Shown piece after piece: positions 31,142 through 43,900 of a stretch of 64,000 nt of DNA. The stretch comes from Vigna angularis. Lineage: Eukaryota; Streptophyta; Magnoliopsida; Fabales; Fabaceae. The DNA is taken from positions 5,530,501 through 5,594,500 of the forward strand of contig NC_068971.1 in assembly GCF_016808095.1 (NCBI RefSeq), written 5' to 3'. Both the position numbers and the translations under genes were made by a program. Positions within the stretch are counted from its first letter, which is position 1; the number at the start of each line of letters is the position of its first letter. The notes under the pieces are model-generated. The model was not told the DNA's origin. It worked only from the letters and a program-made list of their open reading frames with translations, and ran no database searches.

Positions 31142-31508
31142 GTAATCCTCTTCTTTTCTTCTATTACAAATATCTTTCATATGTGAAATTATTGTAGTTT
31201 ATTATTTAGTGCATTATAATAAACTAAAATGTTTTGCATCCTATTATTCTATTCTAGCTGGTCTTTTTCCATCCAATTAATTGGGAGTTTTGTTTTGGAA
31301 TCCGGTTTTTTAAATCTTTTGTTGAATTTTTACTCTATACTTGTATTCCTATATTTGTTTAGGAAGTTATAATCTGAAATAAAAATACTTTATATGAGCG
31401 GCTGGTTATTCCTTCAGCTAGTTTTAGGTTGGAACTTATCCTTAGTATAAGAGATGAGTTGAACACTTTTCCAAGGGATCATCATCCTCATCTTCTTCTG
31501 TGTTTATG

Positions 31509-31512
<4 letters not shown>

Positions 31513-31590
<78 letters not shown>

Positions 31591-31680
31591 GATATATATG
31601 TATATATATAGATATATATGTATATATATAGATATATATGTATATATATGCATATATATGTATATGTATGTATGTATGTA
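31513..31680. repeat. Compound TA/GATATATATG/TATG microsatellite
   Basis: A TA array that passes into repeated GATATATATGTATATATATA-like units, then TATG repeats ending at 31680. It produces artificial Tyr-Ile frames that are not genes. Confidence 0.95.
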
Positions 31681-32459
31681 GGTGAACCTAGTGCAAGTAG
31701 TGTTGAAATTGTGATTCCTGTATCCCACATAAAATCCAAAGCTCAGTTGTTAATTAAGCAATGAAAAACCTATAGAAACTGTTACTCTTTATCCTTTGCC
31801 AACTGCACTTGCAGTGGAGATATTAACAATGATTTCTATGTTTGTTCATTTTTTATTTGTTTGGTTCTTATTATTGAGGCTTGCATACTTGATTGATATA
31901 TACTGACATCTAAACTCTAGACCATATTGAGATTGCAGGCTTGTTTAGTTCATAAGTTCACAGTTTAAACTGTGATGTATCTTGTAATGAGATAATGTTT
32001 TATTTTAAATATTCAGACCTAAAAAACTAATACTTTCATCACAATTCACATATGACTATGGTTTAAAGTTTAATGACTCTCAACTTTATTCAGACCTATT
32101 TTTCACTGAACCACTTGCTAGATCTTTTTGTTGAAGCACACTAGGTCATGATTTATTGAAGTCTAGCTCTGTAGTCTGTTAACTGTGGCTCTAGGTAGAA
32201 CCAAAAATCCTTTAGCATAAGATATAACGAGTCTGTTAACTGCGTCCATTATAAAATGTTTTGCATAAAAGATAAAAATATCTCACTCTAGAAGTATATT
32301 TAGCATCCAAAAATAGGTTCCAAACATTCACCCAGTTGCTTTCCGTTTTCTGTTTTTTTTTTCAGAAACTATCATTCACAAGTGAATTATAATTTATCAG
32401 TATCATAAAAGCTGATTTATGAACAAGTACTTTTTGGATTAATATTATTGTTTACAGGT

Positions 32460-34031
32460 GAGGATGGGATCAAGTGACGTGCTTGAATCCACTAAAGCGA
32501 GCCTCTCACTCTGTTTTTTAACAATTTGGACTTGTGCAATTAATTAAATTAGGAAACAAAATATTGCTTTGATATTCCATTTTATCATTAAAATTGAGGA
32601 CAAATAAACAACATTAAAATGTGGGCATTTCCATGTCACATTGATGCTAGCAAATGGATGTGATAATTATTTGAACACTAAGCAACAAAATTACATTAAA
32701 CTATCTTTCTCTTCCAACTCACATTTCCTTCCTTCTTTCCTCAACAATCATTTTCCTTTTTCATAATTGATGTTGCAGGTTTTTCTTTAAGCATTGCAAT
32801 CTCACCGCTTCAAGGTTAGTAGAAACAAGTATTTCATTTTTTCTAATTCATTATTTATTTGTATTTTCCATGAATATTGTATTCTTTTTCATGTGTTAGT
32901 ATATTTTATTTTTTTTAGGAATATTTTTGAATGGATAAATCTTGGATAACTAAGCCCCGAAATACAGTTGAATACTTAATTGGTTTGCAAAAATTCTTAG
33001 ATTTTGATTTTGACAATTGAAAATTTAAAGGTATATATAGTAAACAAAATTTAGAAGTTAATTATTAGTTTAAATTGAAAAAATGGCTCGAGAGTCTTGG
33101 GCATTATGAAATTGACGGCACATCATTCAACTCAATAATCTCACCAATTTCAGTCAGCCGAGAAAGAGAAGAAGAAATATTTACTACTGTCTAGTAAAAA
33201 TCTTGATGCTATCATAAACATATCCTCTAATGCAGTTTGAGGACATGCAAACATTTAAAAGACACAGAACTAACTGATAAATTTAGCAAACCATGCTTTT
33301 ACTTACAGAACAAACATTGCTAATCATTGATATTCCTTCGATTAGTTCTCTTAACTAAGGCAAACGTATTAAAGAGTGTCAAACAATTATATTAATTTCT
33401 GTTATCTTAATAAATGTTCTTCCACTTAAATCAGAATATATACTCATTTATCAAAAAAGGTAACATCTTTCTACTTCTGTGATCTTAACCACTTGAAGTA
33501 TAATATATATCAATGAATCGTTGAAAATTGAAGTGCAGTACAAGGGAAGAGAAATAAAATAAGCTCACGTTTTCTTTTGTAGACCCACAAGTTCAATAAT
33601 TCTACTTCTGTATTGTGCAAACTCAGGGTATCATTTAATTTGGAACTTTGTTGATAGGCACATATCTAACAAAATTTTGAGGCTTCATAAAGAAGGAAAC
33701 CTGTACTTCAGCATTGTCATTTATTTTTTCTGCATGCATAATTTTTTAAATTTTACTTATGGTTGAAGAGTAAAAAACAAATAACTGTATGGAGTCTTTG
33801 GGTAGAATTGGGCGGAATCTGTTACAGGTATGCAACTTATGAGAGAATATTGGGAGATTTGATAGAGAGAGTGTCCTGTATAGCATCTATATTTTTTGCC
33901 TAGCAAATCCTTCACAACTTATAGCATGTATATTAAACTCCCTGTCTTCAATTATTTAGCATATAATACTTAACTGATGTTCATCTGCTTAACAACTTAA
34001 CACCTAATGCAATCATACTAACACCTAATTA
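32460..34031. other. CACTA interior without recognised coding sequence
   Basis: This 1.6-kb stretch lies where a TNPD transposase gene might be expected. It shows only short AT-rich frames. Splice-like sites occur (for example TTTACAG before 32459), but no transposase motif was recognised. Confidence 0.4.
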
Positions 34032-35725
34032 TTGATGCTTAACTTAACTATTTCACACTTCATGCTACTATACCAATATTTGATTCGTAATAGTGCGATA
34101 GAAAGCGAAAACCAACGAGAGAGACCTGGTTATTCTCTCATAAGTTTTTTTATTGTTAAAGACCTACAAGGAGTTATGAAGAAAATAAAGGTGAAGGTCA
34201 GAGAAGTAAGTAACTTACCTCATGGACAACGCATCATTGTAGACTTTGATGAGGTAGGCATGGCTATAGGCGAAGGGCAAGGAGTACTTGCGGGTTATTG
34301 TGGGATATTGGCAACGGACGATAATTTATTTCCAATCAATTTTGAAAGGTGGTCTGGAAAAACAGGCATCCCTAACACCTACTTTTTAGAATGCTTTAAG
34401 GAAATATTACAGGTATATATATCATTAATGTATTCAAATGCCCCACACTTACTTTTTACTCACTAACTATGTTTTCTTTTTTCAAAAGCTTCGATTTTGT
34501 TTTAAGACTACTGAAGCTATTGCCCAAAGATATTGCAAATTAACTTTGGGTAAGAAGTGGGCTGCACATAGACAACGCTTATGGAATGAGTTCTATGATC
34601 CAACAAAAACAAAAGATCAAATCATATGTAATGTGCCGACCGGTATAGACAGAACTCAATGGGCTCATTTCGTTACCTATCGTCTAAAACCGGAGACAAT
34701 GGTACAAGTTTCATTATTATTTTCATTGCTTTTGTGTATATTATTATTTTGATTGTTATGTCAACTTACAATTGTTTTTTTCATAGGATATTTGTAAAAA
34801 AAATAGAGAAAATCGCAAGAAGCAAGTAATTCCTCATACTGGTGGCTCTAAACCTATCTCAAGAAGAAGACATGAGATGGTACTGAGATTAGCATATATG
34901 ACGATTTTTAGTATTTTTCAAATTTACTATTTATTTTAACTTATCCTTTTATTTAGCTTTTGGATAGTGGAAAACTGCCTAGTCGTGGAATGTTATATAT
35001 TGAAACTCATAAAAAAAAAGATGGCTCATTTGTAAATGAGGCGGCAAAGGCTATAGCGGTAAGTTTTACTATAATATGATATTTTCAAACATTATGCTTC
35101 AATATTTAGATCTTTAACTACAACTTGTTCTATGCCTACAGGAACAAATTGAAGTGGGTTTGAGTCAAAGCACTACTGATGAATCACAGGTTTCCCCTCA
35201 TGATGTTGTTGGTAGAGTGTTAGGCCCAGAGCATTCTGGGAGAGTGCGATGCATGGGTTTGGGAGCAGCTCCTACTAACTCATTTAGAAATACAAGAATG
35301 TGACTTTCAGATTTAAGCATGGGTTCATCTAGTACTGCCACATCATCAGCATCTACTAATCAATGGGAACAAAAGTACATGAATTTAGAAGGTGCGCTGA
35401 AAGCATATATGATAATGAAGGAAGGAAAGATTCCTGATGAATTGGCTACCTTCTTTGATCCTCAACCACAAGTAAGATACTAAATAAGTATAAGTAATAT
35501 GCTTGATATACTGTAATAATATACCAATTCTGTTTTATGAGTACATGCAATTGATGTGGCTACCTTCTGATGAGACATTCACCTACATGTTAAATATACC
35601 AATTCTGTTTTATTACAGGGGAATAGAATGTGATGAACAGATGACAAAATCAAAACCACATCATAAAAATTAAAAATAGAGACACTTAGAGATGAAAGAT
35701 ATTTATGATTTAAAATATCTAGTAG

Positions 35726-38177
35726 TCGAGTGATGAATCATTATTTTCTTCACTTCACTTAGCTTATTGTGCTAGATTTAATTAGGGAATTGTGCATAAT
35801 TGTCCAGTATTTTCCCATTTTACTGAATTGAGCTTAATCCGATCAGAAATTCTTATTTTAATTAATTTGAATTATCTGAGACTAATTATTTACATTATTG
35901 AGTGCAGGGAAAATTCTGTAAATATTTTAGGACATTTGGAAGAATATTCATTTTTACACTGTGTTATTCAATTGAAAGAAGATACACTACATTGATTTAT
36001 TTTGTGTGTTGAAGTGAATAATAAATGAAGCTTGAAGAGGTTTTGGTTTTCTTGGTTCTTTGCTGGAAGAATAATAGCACAGCTCTTGTGGTATGCACGG
36101 CTGAAAGTTGAAGATGGAAGGTAATTAATTTGGTGTGTACGGAGTAAGGGAGTTCATCACATCTAATAAGTGGCAACCAACCAAGCACGTTCACATGGAA
36201 TTGCAAAATGATGAGGTGCTATTTTAATTGAGATAATGTAAGTGGTTTCACGGCCAATTCATTTTGACAAGCCAATACATTGGAATTCATGATGCGCACA
36301 CGAAAGTGCTTGCTCCACGGTGCACACGTCAAACCCAAAAATTGGCAAGCAACCAATATTTGTTTGAAATAAAAATGGAGGGGCCACCACTCACGGTTTT
36401 GTTCCCCATTCAGTTCTTTATCTTGGCATTTAGTTGATTTCCTTGGGAGCATATCATGGTCCGAGTTCAAAAAAATACAAGTCCAAAATCCAAATTGAAA
36501 AGCTTGATAAAAGTATGGGCTGGCAGGAAATATTATTCTTAAAAAAATCAAAAACCATGACACATTGAATTGAATGAAGGGTCACAGGCTGAATGTAGAT
36601 AAAGCACATAGAGAAAGGGCCACTGCCACGTTGATAAAGCACACAGTGATTCAGCAAAAGCAGCTGGACACGGTTGGGAAGAGTGCTTGATTGGGAAAAT
36701 GGCAGCCACACATCCACTTGGAGGAGAAGCCACCGAGAGAAGAGCATCACGGCTTGAAAAAGGAAGGAAGCACACTGTCGGATGGAAATGGAAGCAAGAA
36801 TGTCCACGGAATTGAAGAGAAGATGCAGCAAGCAGCTGCACCATCCAGGAAGCAACATCTTCACGCTCAAAGCAATCCAGCAGCCACATTCACGGCTGTT
36901 CAAGGAGAGCCACCGAAAGAGCTTGGAAAGTGTCACGGCCTGCTGCACTTCACGCCCATGGAGGTAGCAGTTTGGGCCAGCACAGCAGTAGCAGCAAACA
37001 CACGGCCTTGTTCCAGCAAAGAGTGAAGAATGAAGTTGGAGAAAAAGACCCAGCAAACAACCAGCAGCACGTCCAGCACCAGCCACCACTTTGAAGGCCA
37101 CCCTTTCACGGTACATGGAGAAGCTCCAAATTGCAAAAACTTGTTTGGAAAGAAAGTTGGCTGCCACAAGAGCTCACGGCACACTACAAGATGAAGGAGG
37201 CTAGCATCACATGGGTTTATTTATCTTGCAGTCCAGCCACGTAGAGAAGCTTCACTCACGGTCTTGGTCTTGGAAGAAGAACACCTTGCAGCTTGGACGA
37301 AAGATGGCAGCAGCTGGAAACAAGAAGTGGCACACAGAGATTGTGTCTCGGCAAAGGCAGCAACAACAAGCGTCCAAGTCCAGCAGAAAAGAAGAAGCAA
37401 CAGTGTTGTTTTGGAAGTGCACACGTGAAGGAAAAGAAGGGGAACAGCATGCTCCACACAAAGCTCACGTTCAGTATAGGAGAGAAGCACTTTGGAGGAT
37501 GGTCACGGGCAGAGGGTGCCATGGCTATAAGAAGTGTGGAGTGTGGGAGTTTTCGAGGGAGGGGAGAGTAGTGTAGGTGTTACGGCCTGGGAGAGGTCTT
37601 CTCTTCCAGGAGCTTCATTTTTCGTTCCACCATTCCATTAGATAGCTCTCGGTTCTCCGCACAACATTTTAGTTTTTTTCCAGTAGCAAACTGTATTGTG
37701 AACATTTAATTTTGTTCAATTTAGCGAAGTTTGGTTAGTCTGGTTCTTGTTCACGTGTTGTTTACCATTTTTGTGATGAATATGCATTTCATTATTTTAC
37801 TTTTCAGCTTACTTGGTGCATTTCAATTTGGGGAATAATTACTTTTTCAGCATATTTATTCTTGTTGCATTTCAAATTCAAGCACGGTTAGAAGTTTCCA
37901 TTTTCCGTTTTTATCGTCTTTTACCGCTTGTTTTTACCGTTGTTAAAATTTATTTCAGTGTTTTTAAATTCAGTTGTCTTATTTTTTTCCAGTTTTAAAT
38001 TTTAATTTTACCACATTCAATCCAAAAATCACAAACAATCCCCCCCTTTCGTGTTAAATCTGAGACTGAACCACCAAAATTGGTCCTTGAGAGACGACCT
38101 AGGAGTCACTTCCTAGATATACTGCATTTAATTTCGTGCAATCAAATTTGTATGACCGCGACAGTTTTACCATCGAG
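35726..38177 (+). mobile_element. Nested solo LTR (2.44 kb) with 5-bp target duplication
   Basis: 35731-38172 starts TGATGAATC and ends CAGTTTTACCA. It is flanked by a perfect TCGAG duplication (35726-35730 and 38173-38177), as expected for LTR retroelement integration. No internal domain or second LTR is present, so it looks like a solo LTR left by recombination. The middle (36200-37600) is about half GC, in sharp contrast to its surroundings, and holds at least 13 CACGG words on this strand. Near its end lies GACGACCTAGGAGTCACTTCC, a kind of text common near the 3' ends of long plant LTRs. Its frames (for example 36454-37167 on the minus strand) have no domain I recognise. Confidence 0.78.
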
Positions 38178-39551
38178 AAATGCAGTGATCAGTTCTTTAA
38201 CCTCATAAGAAACACATAATTATAGAATTTGAAAGCTTGGGATAGGAAGTCTGTCACAGCTGATATATGGAATTTGAAAGCTATAATTAATTAATTATTT
38301 CTAGCTTTTCGTTGGGTGGAGGGGGCCTACACCCTGCAAATTCTGAATCCCTACTATTTGTATGTCTGTTATTTATTAGATGTGCATGCAAAATATGTAA
38401 TGAGAGTACCATGCAAACTACAACACAATGCATATCCCATATCCACTCTCCACTGTCATTCTGTAATGTTGTGCATTTCCCCTACTTCTGCCACTGTCAT
38501 TATTATATAAACAGCCTTTGGTTGGCGTGATCACTCTATATATGCAATCGATAATTACCATGATTCTTAGAGGATTTTGCATTCGTTATTGGAGACCCAG
38601 TTATATAATTTGAGTTATATTATATTATTTTGAAAGACTGAAATGTAAAAAAGACATATCTCTAAGAATATGGCTAGATGTTTTTGCAAGCAATTAAAGT
38701 ACCAGCGAACGCCGGGCTCGAACTAAGGTAGGCTCATTTGGCTTTTTACTAGAATGGTTGGCATGTAAATGTAATCAAAATTTGTTGGATTCTTTTGTTC
38801 CACTGTTGCTTTTAGACTCAAATTCTCCATTTTCCGATAACTTTTTCTCACTTGGATTACTTATGGTTTATATGGGGTGTAATTGATAGTGACAATGAAA
38901 AGTGTTAGTGGACATGAACCATATTGTACTTTGTTTATATATTCCGAAAAATCCTTTCAGCATGAAACATGTACGAATATTAAGCCCCTAATGCAAACTT
39001 TGCTGGTCCGAAAGAATGTCTGTCTTGTGCAACGTGTGGTATATTTATATTCTCATTCTACTCAGCAAAAACAATCAACTTGCTGATATGAAGGGTTAGG
39101 TTTTCGTATGACTAGTAAGATAGTAGCAATTAATTTTCACACACTTGTTTCTGGTGCAGAATTACATCCCTTCTGTTTTAGTGATTTTGAAACAGTCTTG
39201 TTGTTAGGTTGGTGAAGGGAAGGGATTAAACAGGGGTTTGGTTGATGGTCAAACCGTGAGGTAAGCTGGTGGTGGTGTGTCTAAGCATCTGAGTAGGTTT
39301 CTAGTTTGGAAAACATATAACGCTGATTATGAATATGGCAGTCGAACTTTGATCATCAGTTGTTTATATACTTGGTAGCAGTTTAGACTTGTTATGTGGA
39401 GGCCTGCCTTTTAGCTATTGAACTATACGTCTAACTTGGTAGGTTGTTAGAATTGATAAGAGTGAATTTGATTATTTTTTTATATATTATTTACAAAATG
39501 TGAGTACATGTAATTGAGTTTATTTTATTAATTTTTTTTATATTATTTCAG
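38178..39551. other. Remainder of the TNPA-like last intron
   Basis: AT-rich DNA inside the CACTA element between the solo LTR and the last TNPA-like exon. No gene recognised; the acceptor TATTATTTCAG at its end serves the 39552 exon. Confidence 0.4.
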
Positions 39552-40007
39552 CAAGCTCCTGATGCAAATGAGCCAGAGTCTTCTTTGGGTGCAAGACAAT
39601 CATCTGATGGAAGTAACATTTAGGAAGTTTATGATATTGTTTTAGGATAAAACTATACCTAGTTTATTATGAATTGAGTAACATTTCTTTCGTTGTAACT
39701 ACTTTTGTAATGAGATTACATTGACTTTTAGTCTATCTTGATGTGACTATAAAATTGTTTCTCAATTTATTTTTCTAAATTTCTTTCTATTCAGGGGCTT
39801 TTGTTGTATGATATCTTTTTTTAATCAAATGAATCATATTTGTTTGGTATTTCATAATTTTAGAAAAAAATTAAATTTATTTAATTTTGAAATTGAAAAA
39901 AAAAATTAATGGAAATAGATAGTTATTATATATTTTAATAATCATCAAACAAAAAACGATATTATATATTTTAATAATCATTAAACAAAAAAGTGACAAA
40001 AATATAA

Positions 40008-40242
40008 AGGAGGTTAAAAACCCCCTCAAAATAATAGTCAGTAATAGAGGAGGTTTTTACCCTCCGCCGAAAAACCCCCGCAAATTGAATATGATACCAG
40101 GGGGCGAAAAAAACCCCCGCAGATAATTTGTGGCGACTCAAACTGCGGAGGTTTGAAAAACCCCCGGAATTTATTTAGCGGAGGGTAAAAACCCCCGCAA
40201 ATTGAAAAAAAAACCCCTCTAAATAAGCTTTTTTTTGTAGTG
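40008..40242. repeat. Right subterminal repeat array of the CACTA element
   Basis: Several related units containing ACCCCC(T/G)C, GGAGG(T/G)TTTTTACCCTCC and AAAAACCCCCGCAAATTG, in both orientations, within 235 bp. The left counterpart (28720-28860) has GAGGGGGTTATTTT and ACCCCCTCAAATTAAC. In En/Spm these arrays bind TNPA; binding here is inferred from family knowledge. Confidence 0.8.
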
Positions 40243-40555
40243 GGTGAGCTATTAGAAATATCATAATGTACAACATATCATATTCATATTAAACGTAGAA
40301 TAATAAAATAATGATAAACATATTTCATCATAGCATTAACATCACAACCACACCATTCATGATCGAATGTCGTTTTCTTCTACTCTGTTGTCTTAACCTG
40401 TTTAAGTTTTGAAAAAAAAATTATATTTAGATAATATTGAGTCATGATTAGGCCAACTTTAATCAAAAACTCATTTTGAAACCTATAAATACAGAGATAA
40501 GATAACAAGATAAATGATTGCATTTATTAGACATTTAGGACTTAACTATGATAAC
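40243..40555 (-). mobile_element. Right part of the LTR-like fragment split by the CACTA element
   Basis: Follows the GGT duplication directly and, judging by text style, continues the LTR-like piece of 28356-28696. Its own right terminus is not identifiable. Low support. Confidence 0.35.
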
Positions 40556-40965
40556 TGATCGGTAACTAAAAATTGATTTGAGCGTCCGCTCGAATTTGGA
40601 CTTTGCTAAAAAAGGATCGAGAAGACATTGAAAGAGAAGAAACAAACTGAACTAAGTAAAAATATTTAAAGTTTGAAGGTATAATTATCGACCTTACATA
40701 CCCAAACAAAAAATAAATGAATATAATTTTTTTAATCCATTTATGTTAACTTTTTTTTATCAAATTTGTTTCCTATATAACATTAAAACGGAAAAATGTT
40801 AAATAGTATAAATAACTCAAATATTAACATGAAACATATTTGATATGTCAACAAAATTTAACGTAAATAGATTAAAAGAATTATATTTATTCATTTTTGA
40901 AATTTAATCATCAAAATATATCAAAAATTTTATATATGAAGGAATTCTAATTTTGCGTAAAAGTT
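40556..40965. repeat. Direct repeat copy B flanking the transposon cluster
   Basis: Counterpart of 27955-28356 in the same orientation. Similarity begins near GATCGGT and ends near GAATTCTAATTTTGCGT. Copy A is then followed by the TGTAACACCCC fragment, whereas copy B continues into different AT-rich DNA. Confidence 0.75.
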
Positions 40966-43900
40966 TAGAAAAAAAATTATGTTTAATCTTAAAATTTATT
41001 ATTAGGTAATAATAATGATAATTGTGTCCCGCAACAATCCTGCTACATTCATTTTCATTTATATTTCAATTATCTGTCTAAACATTTAGGTGGTAGAAGT
41101 AAGAAATTAATAATGACTTTTCTCAGTAAGATAATTCAAAACTTTCTTACATTTGTGACCATCGAGATTTGGATTCTTTATGTACTTTCTGAGATCATTG
41201 GTAGGTCTAGCCCAATCAACAATTCTATGGTACTATTAAAGTCAAGGTTATTTAATGTGTGAACAATGAAAATGGCTATACAAGCAGCCTATTGAAAATG
41301 ATGAATACAGGAGAATTAAACATGAATGTCTAGATATTATTTAGATTCATCTCAACGTTACATGATTAATACTTTAATTTTTTTAATTTGAAAAATAATA
41401 ATAATAATACATTTATACATATTTGTTTTATTCTCATATTTGTTCATTCTTTTTAAGTTATTATTTTCTTTTATTTACTAGGTATTTATTTTAAATTTTA
41501 TGCAACTTCTTATTCAGTATTTAAAAGAGAAAAATATGTATTATTTTAATATTGAATTATTGATAGTTTTGTAAAATTAAATTAAACTTAAAATAAACTT
41601 CTTAATCATATATTCATTATATATCTAAGAGATATTTTACGCTTATTATAAATAATTAAATAAATTCTTATTTTGAAAATAAAAATGGAGTATATATATA
41701 TCTAAACCTTTAGGAAAAAAAAATGATATTTTCACATGAAATCTATTCAACTCAAGGATTAAAAACATTAGGATGTAAGGGTCACTAGTTACATAAAAAT
41801 TATGGATTTTTTTTAGAGTTCTTTCATTGTCATAAAGTTAATTTACAATATATAAAAGTTGATACAAACATTACTTTACAAGTTGATTTTGTAATGTTAA
41901 GTTAGGTTTAAAGTTTATTTCTTAACATGATATCAGAGTTTTGAGTTAGAGTATATCTTAACAATATTTTGTTGTTTGTTTGACCTATTGTGTCACACGC
42001 TATTGAGAGATTGATTATTTGTTGGGTTAAATCATATCAAATCACCTATAGATTAATGTTTAGTCTCTCGATACGTATATATCTCGACTAGGAAGTGTTG
42101 AAAGTTTCACATAAACTAAAGATAAAATCAATTCACAATATATAAGCACGTGCAAACTTCACTTTATAAACTAATTTTGTATAACTAAATTATACTTAAA
42201 ATTCATTTATTATGTTAAGAAATCCCATGCAACTACACACAAATATAAACCTTCATTTTTCAAACATTTTGTAATTATTTGACGCTAGAATTAAAATACC
42301 CTTTCCATACAAATAAATAATGGTTTAAAGAGCACCATAATAATATAGTAAACTTATAAATAATAAAGTAGCACACATTGAAAATTACAAACATCACGAA
42401 TTGGTAATCAGAATTTTTCTCCAGCTATAACATAATTATAACAACTCAAATAAATATAACATGGTTATAATTATTTGATACATACATATATGAGTTGTCA
42501 AGAGAAAACAATTGATATATCTGAGATACACCCCCACGCCTTAATTAGAAGCTAATCATATACATATAAAAAAAACATAGTAAATTAGCATTTGAAATGG
42601 ATCATCATAATAATAACCATTCAGTTATAATCATAATTAACAAGTGAGCTTTTGGAAGATGGTAATGGTCCCATGACCTTTGATTCAACATCTCTTTTAA
42701 TCATAAAAGGGTAGGGTTTGTATTATATATAATTTTTTAAATGTAGTGGTGCCGGCCTATACACTTTAAGCCACACAAGAAAGAAGACATACGAGTAGGC
42801 AAGAAGAAGATCGATGTGCTTACGACTTCAAGCATTGAAAAAAGTTAATACCTTTCATTTTTATTTAAGTGAAAAATGAAGATTAATCATGGTTGAACAT
42901 CTCTCAAACAATTATCCCAATTTTATTATATATTTCAAAAAAGAAAATTCCAACTTTCTAACTTTGGTGGTGCAGGCCTATGTTATACTTTGCCACACTA
43001 GCAATTATAATACGACATACGAGTATGGAGCAAGAAAAATGTGTTCACGTAGACTGCAATGCAAGCATCCAAAACAAAATCAGTACCCTTCTCCTTTTGG
43101 TTGAGAAATCTAGACCACGAACATATTTTGAAATAAAAAGCAAACCCGATTGCTAAACTATTAAGAATCTGTGATTCGGGTTGACGAATAAACTCTGAAA
43201 ATGGCGTAAACCTTTGAATACAAAAATGGAAACATATGATTTGATAATATCATTTACCTTACTTTGGTCGATCGTGTGACGATAACATCATATTTGTGAT
43301 TATTCAAACAAGGAATGAGATCATTTCACACCATATGTGTTAAACCTATGCACTTGCTTTTCTTAATGGCTATTTTATATTTAAAATAACTCAACCATTA
43401 AATATTATGTTATTAGTTAAAATAAAATACTGTGAGAAAGTCTCTATTATTATTATTATTATTTTTATTCATGTGACTGTATTGTGTCAATGGGTCCCAT
43501 CTCTTTGATTAATGTTCATAACTCAAGAGTCTAAAACGTGAAATAGTATATAAGAGTTAATTACTTAAATATGGATTAATTAATCATAAACTTTTTGTTT
43601 AGGAAGATGATAACATGAAAGAAACCAGAAAAGATTGATAGAGCATGCATGCTGGTTAGTCTTGGAAAAGTGAAGCAACCAAAAAAAGTGAGTACTTGCG
43701 TGTTAAATTCGCCCGCACGTAAAGTGGCTACAACTTTTTCGGAGGCTTGGAAGATGCATGCGCGTGGACCAACCTCTTAAAATATGCACACCCATTTCTA
43801 ATTTCTTGGCGTAAAATTGTTAAACAAAACCTTCATCCACGTCAACAACGTTAATTTCAGGAAAACACTCGTAAAGAATAACAACTTTATAAGAACAGGA

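Larger units (their letters stand above)
34032..39623 (+). pseudogene. TNPA-like (Transposase_24 / En/Spm) gene of the CACTA element
   Basis: Recognisable exons: one open from at least 34032 and ending at 34412 (true start not determined), then 34489-34701, 34787-34879, 34957-35058, 35142-35471 and 39552-39623. Phases match across these exons. Motifs include DFDEVGMAIGEGQG, GYCGILATDDNLFPINFERW, WNEFYDPTKTKDQ, TQWAHFVTYRL, the family signature KKNRENRKKQVIPHTGGSKP, ISRRRHEM and ETHKKKDGSFVNEAAKAIA. The last exon ends GSNI then TAG. TNPA-type proteins bind subterminal repeats and assist excision. A TGA at 35301-35303 breaks the fifth exon, after which the frame continues. The last intron is 4.1 kb because it holds a nested solo LTR. 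Probably inactive. Confidence 0.8.

Noticed and set aside
31504..31739. Tyr-Ile repeat proteins
   Set aside because: These frames are translations of TA/TG microsatellites, as at 29549, 55476 and 59210.
36454..37576. Several long overlapping frames on both strands
   Set aside because: They arise from the higher GC of the solo LTR. They lie on both strands, lack domains and start codon context, and conflict with the clear LTR borders.
38690..38740. Possible tRNA-like text (CGCCGGGCTCGAACT)
   Set aside because: The T-arm-like word is not accompanied by an acceptor stem, D-arm or anticodon arm.
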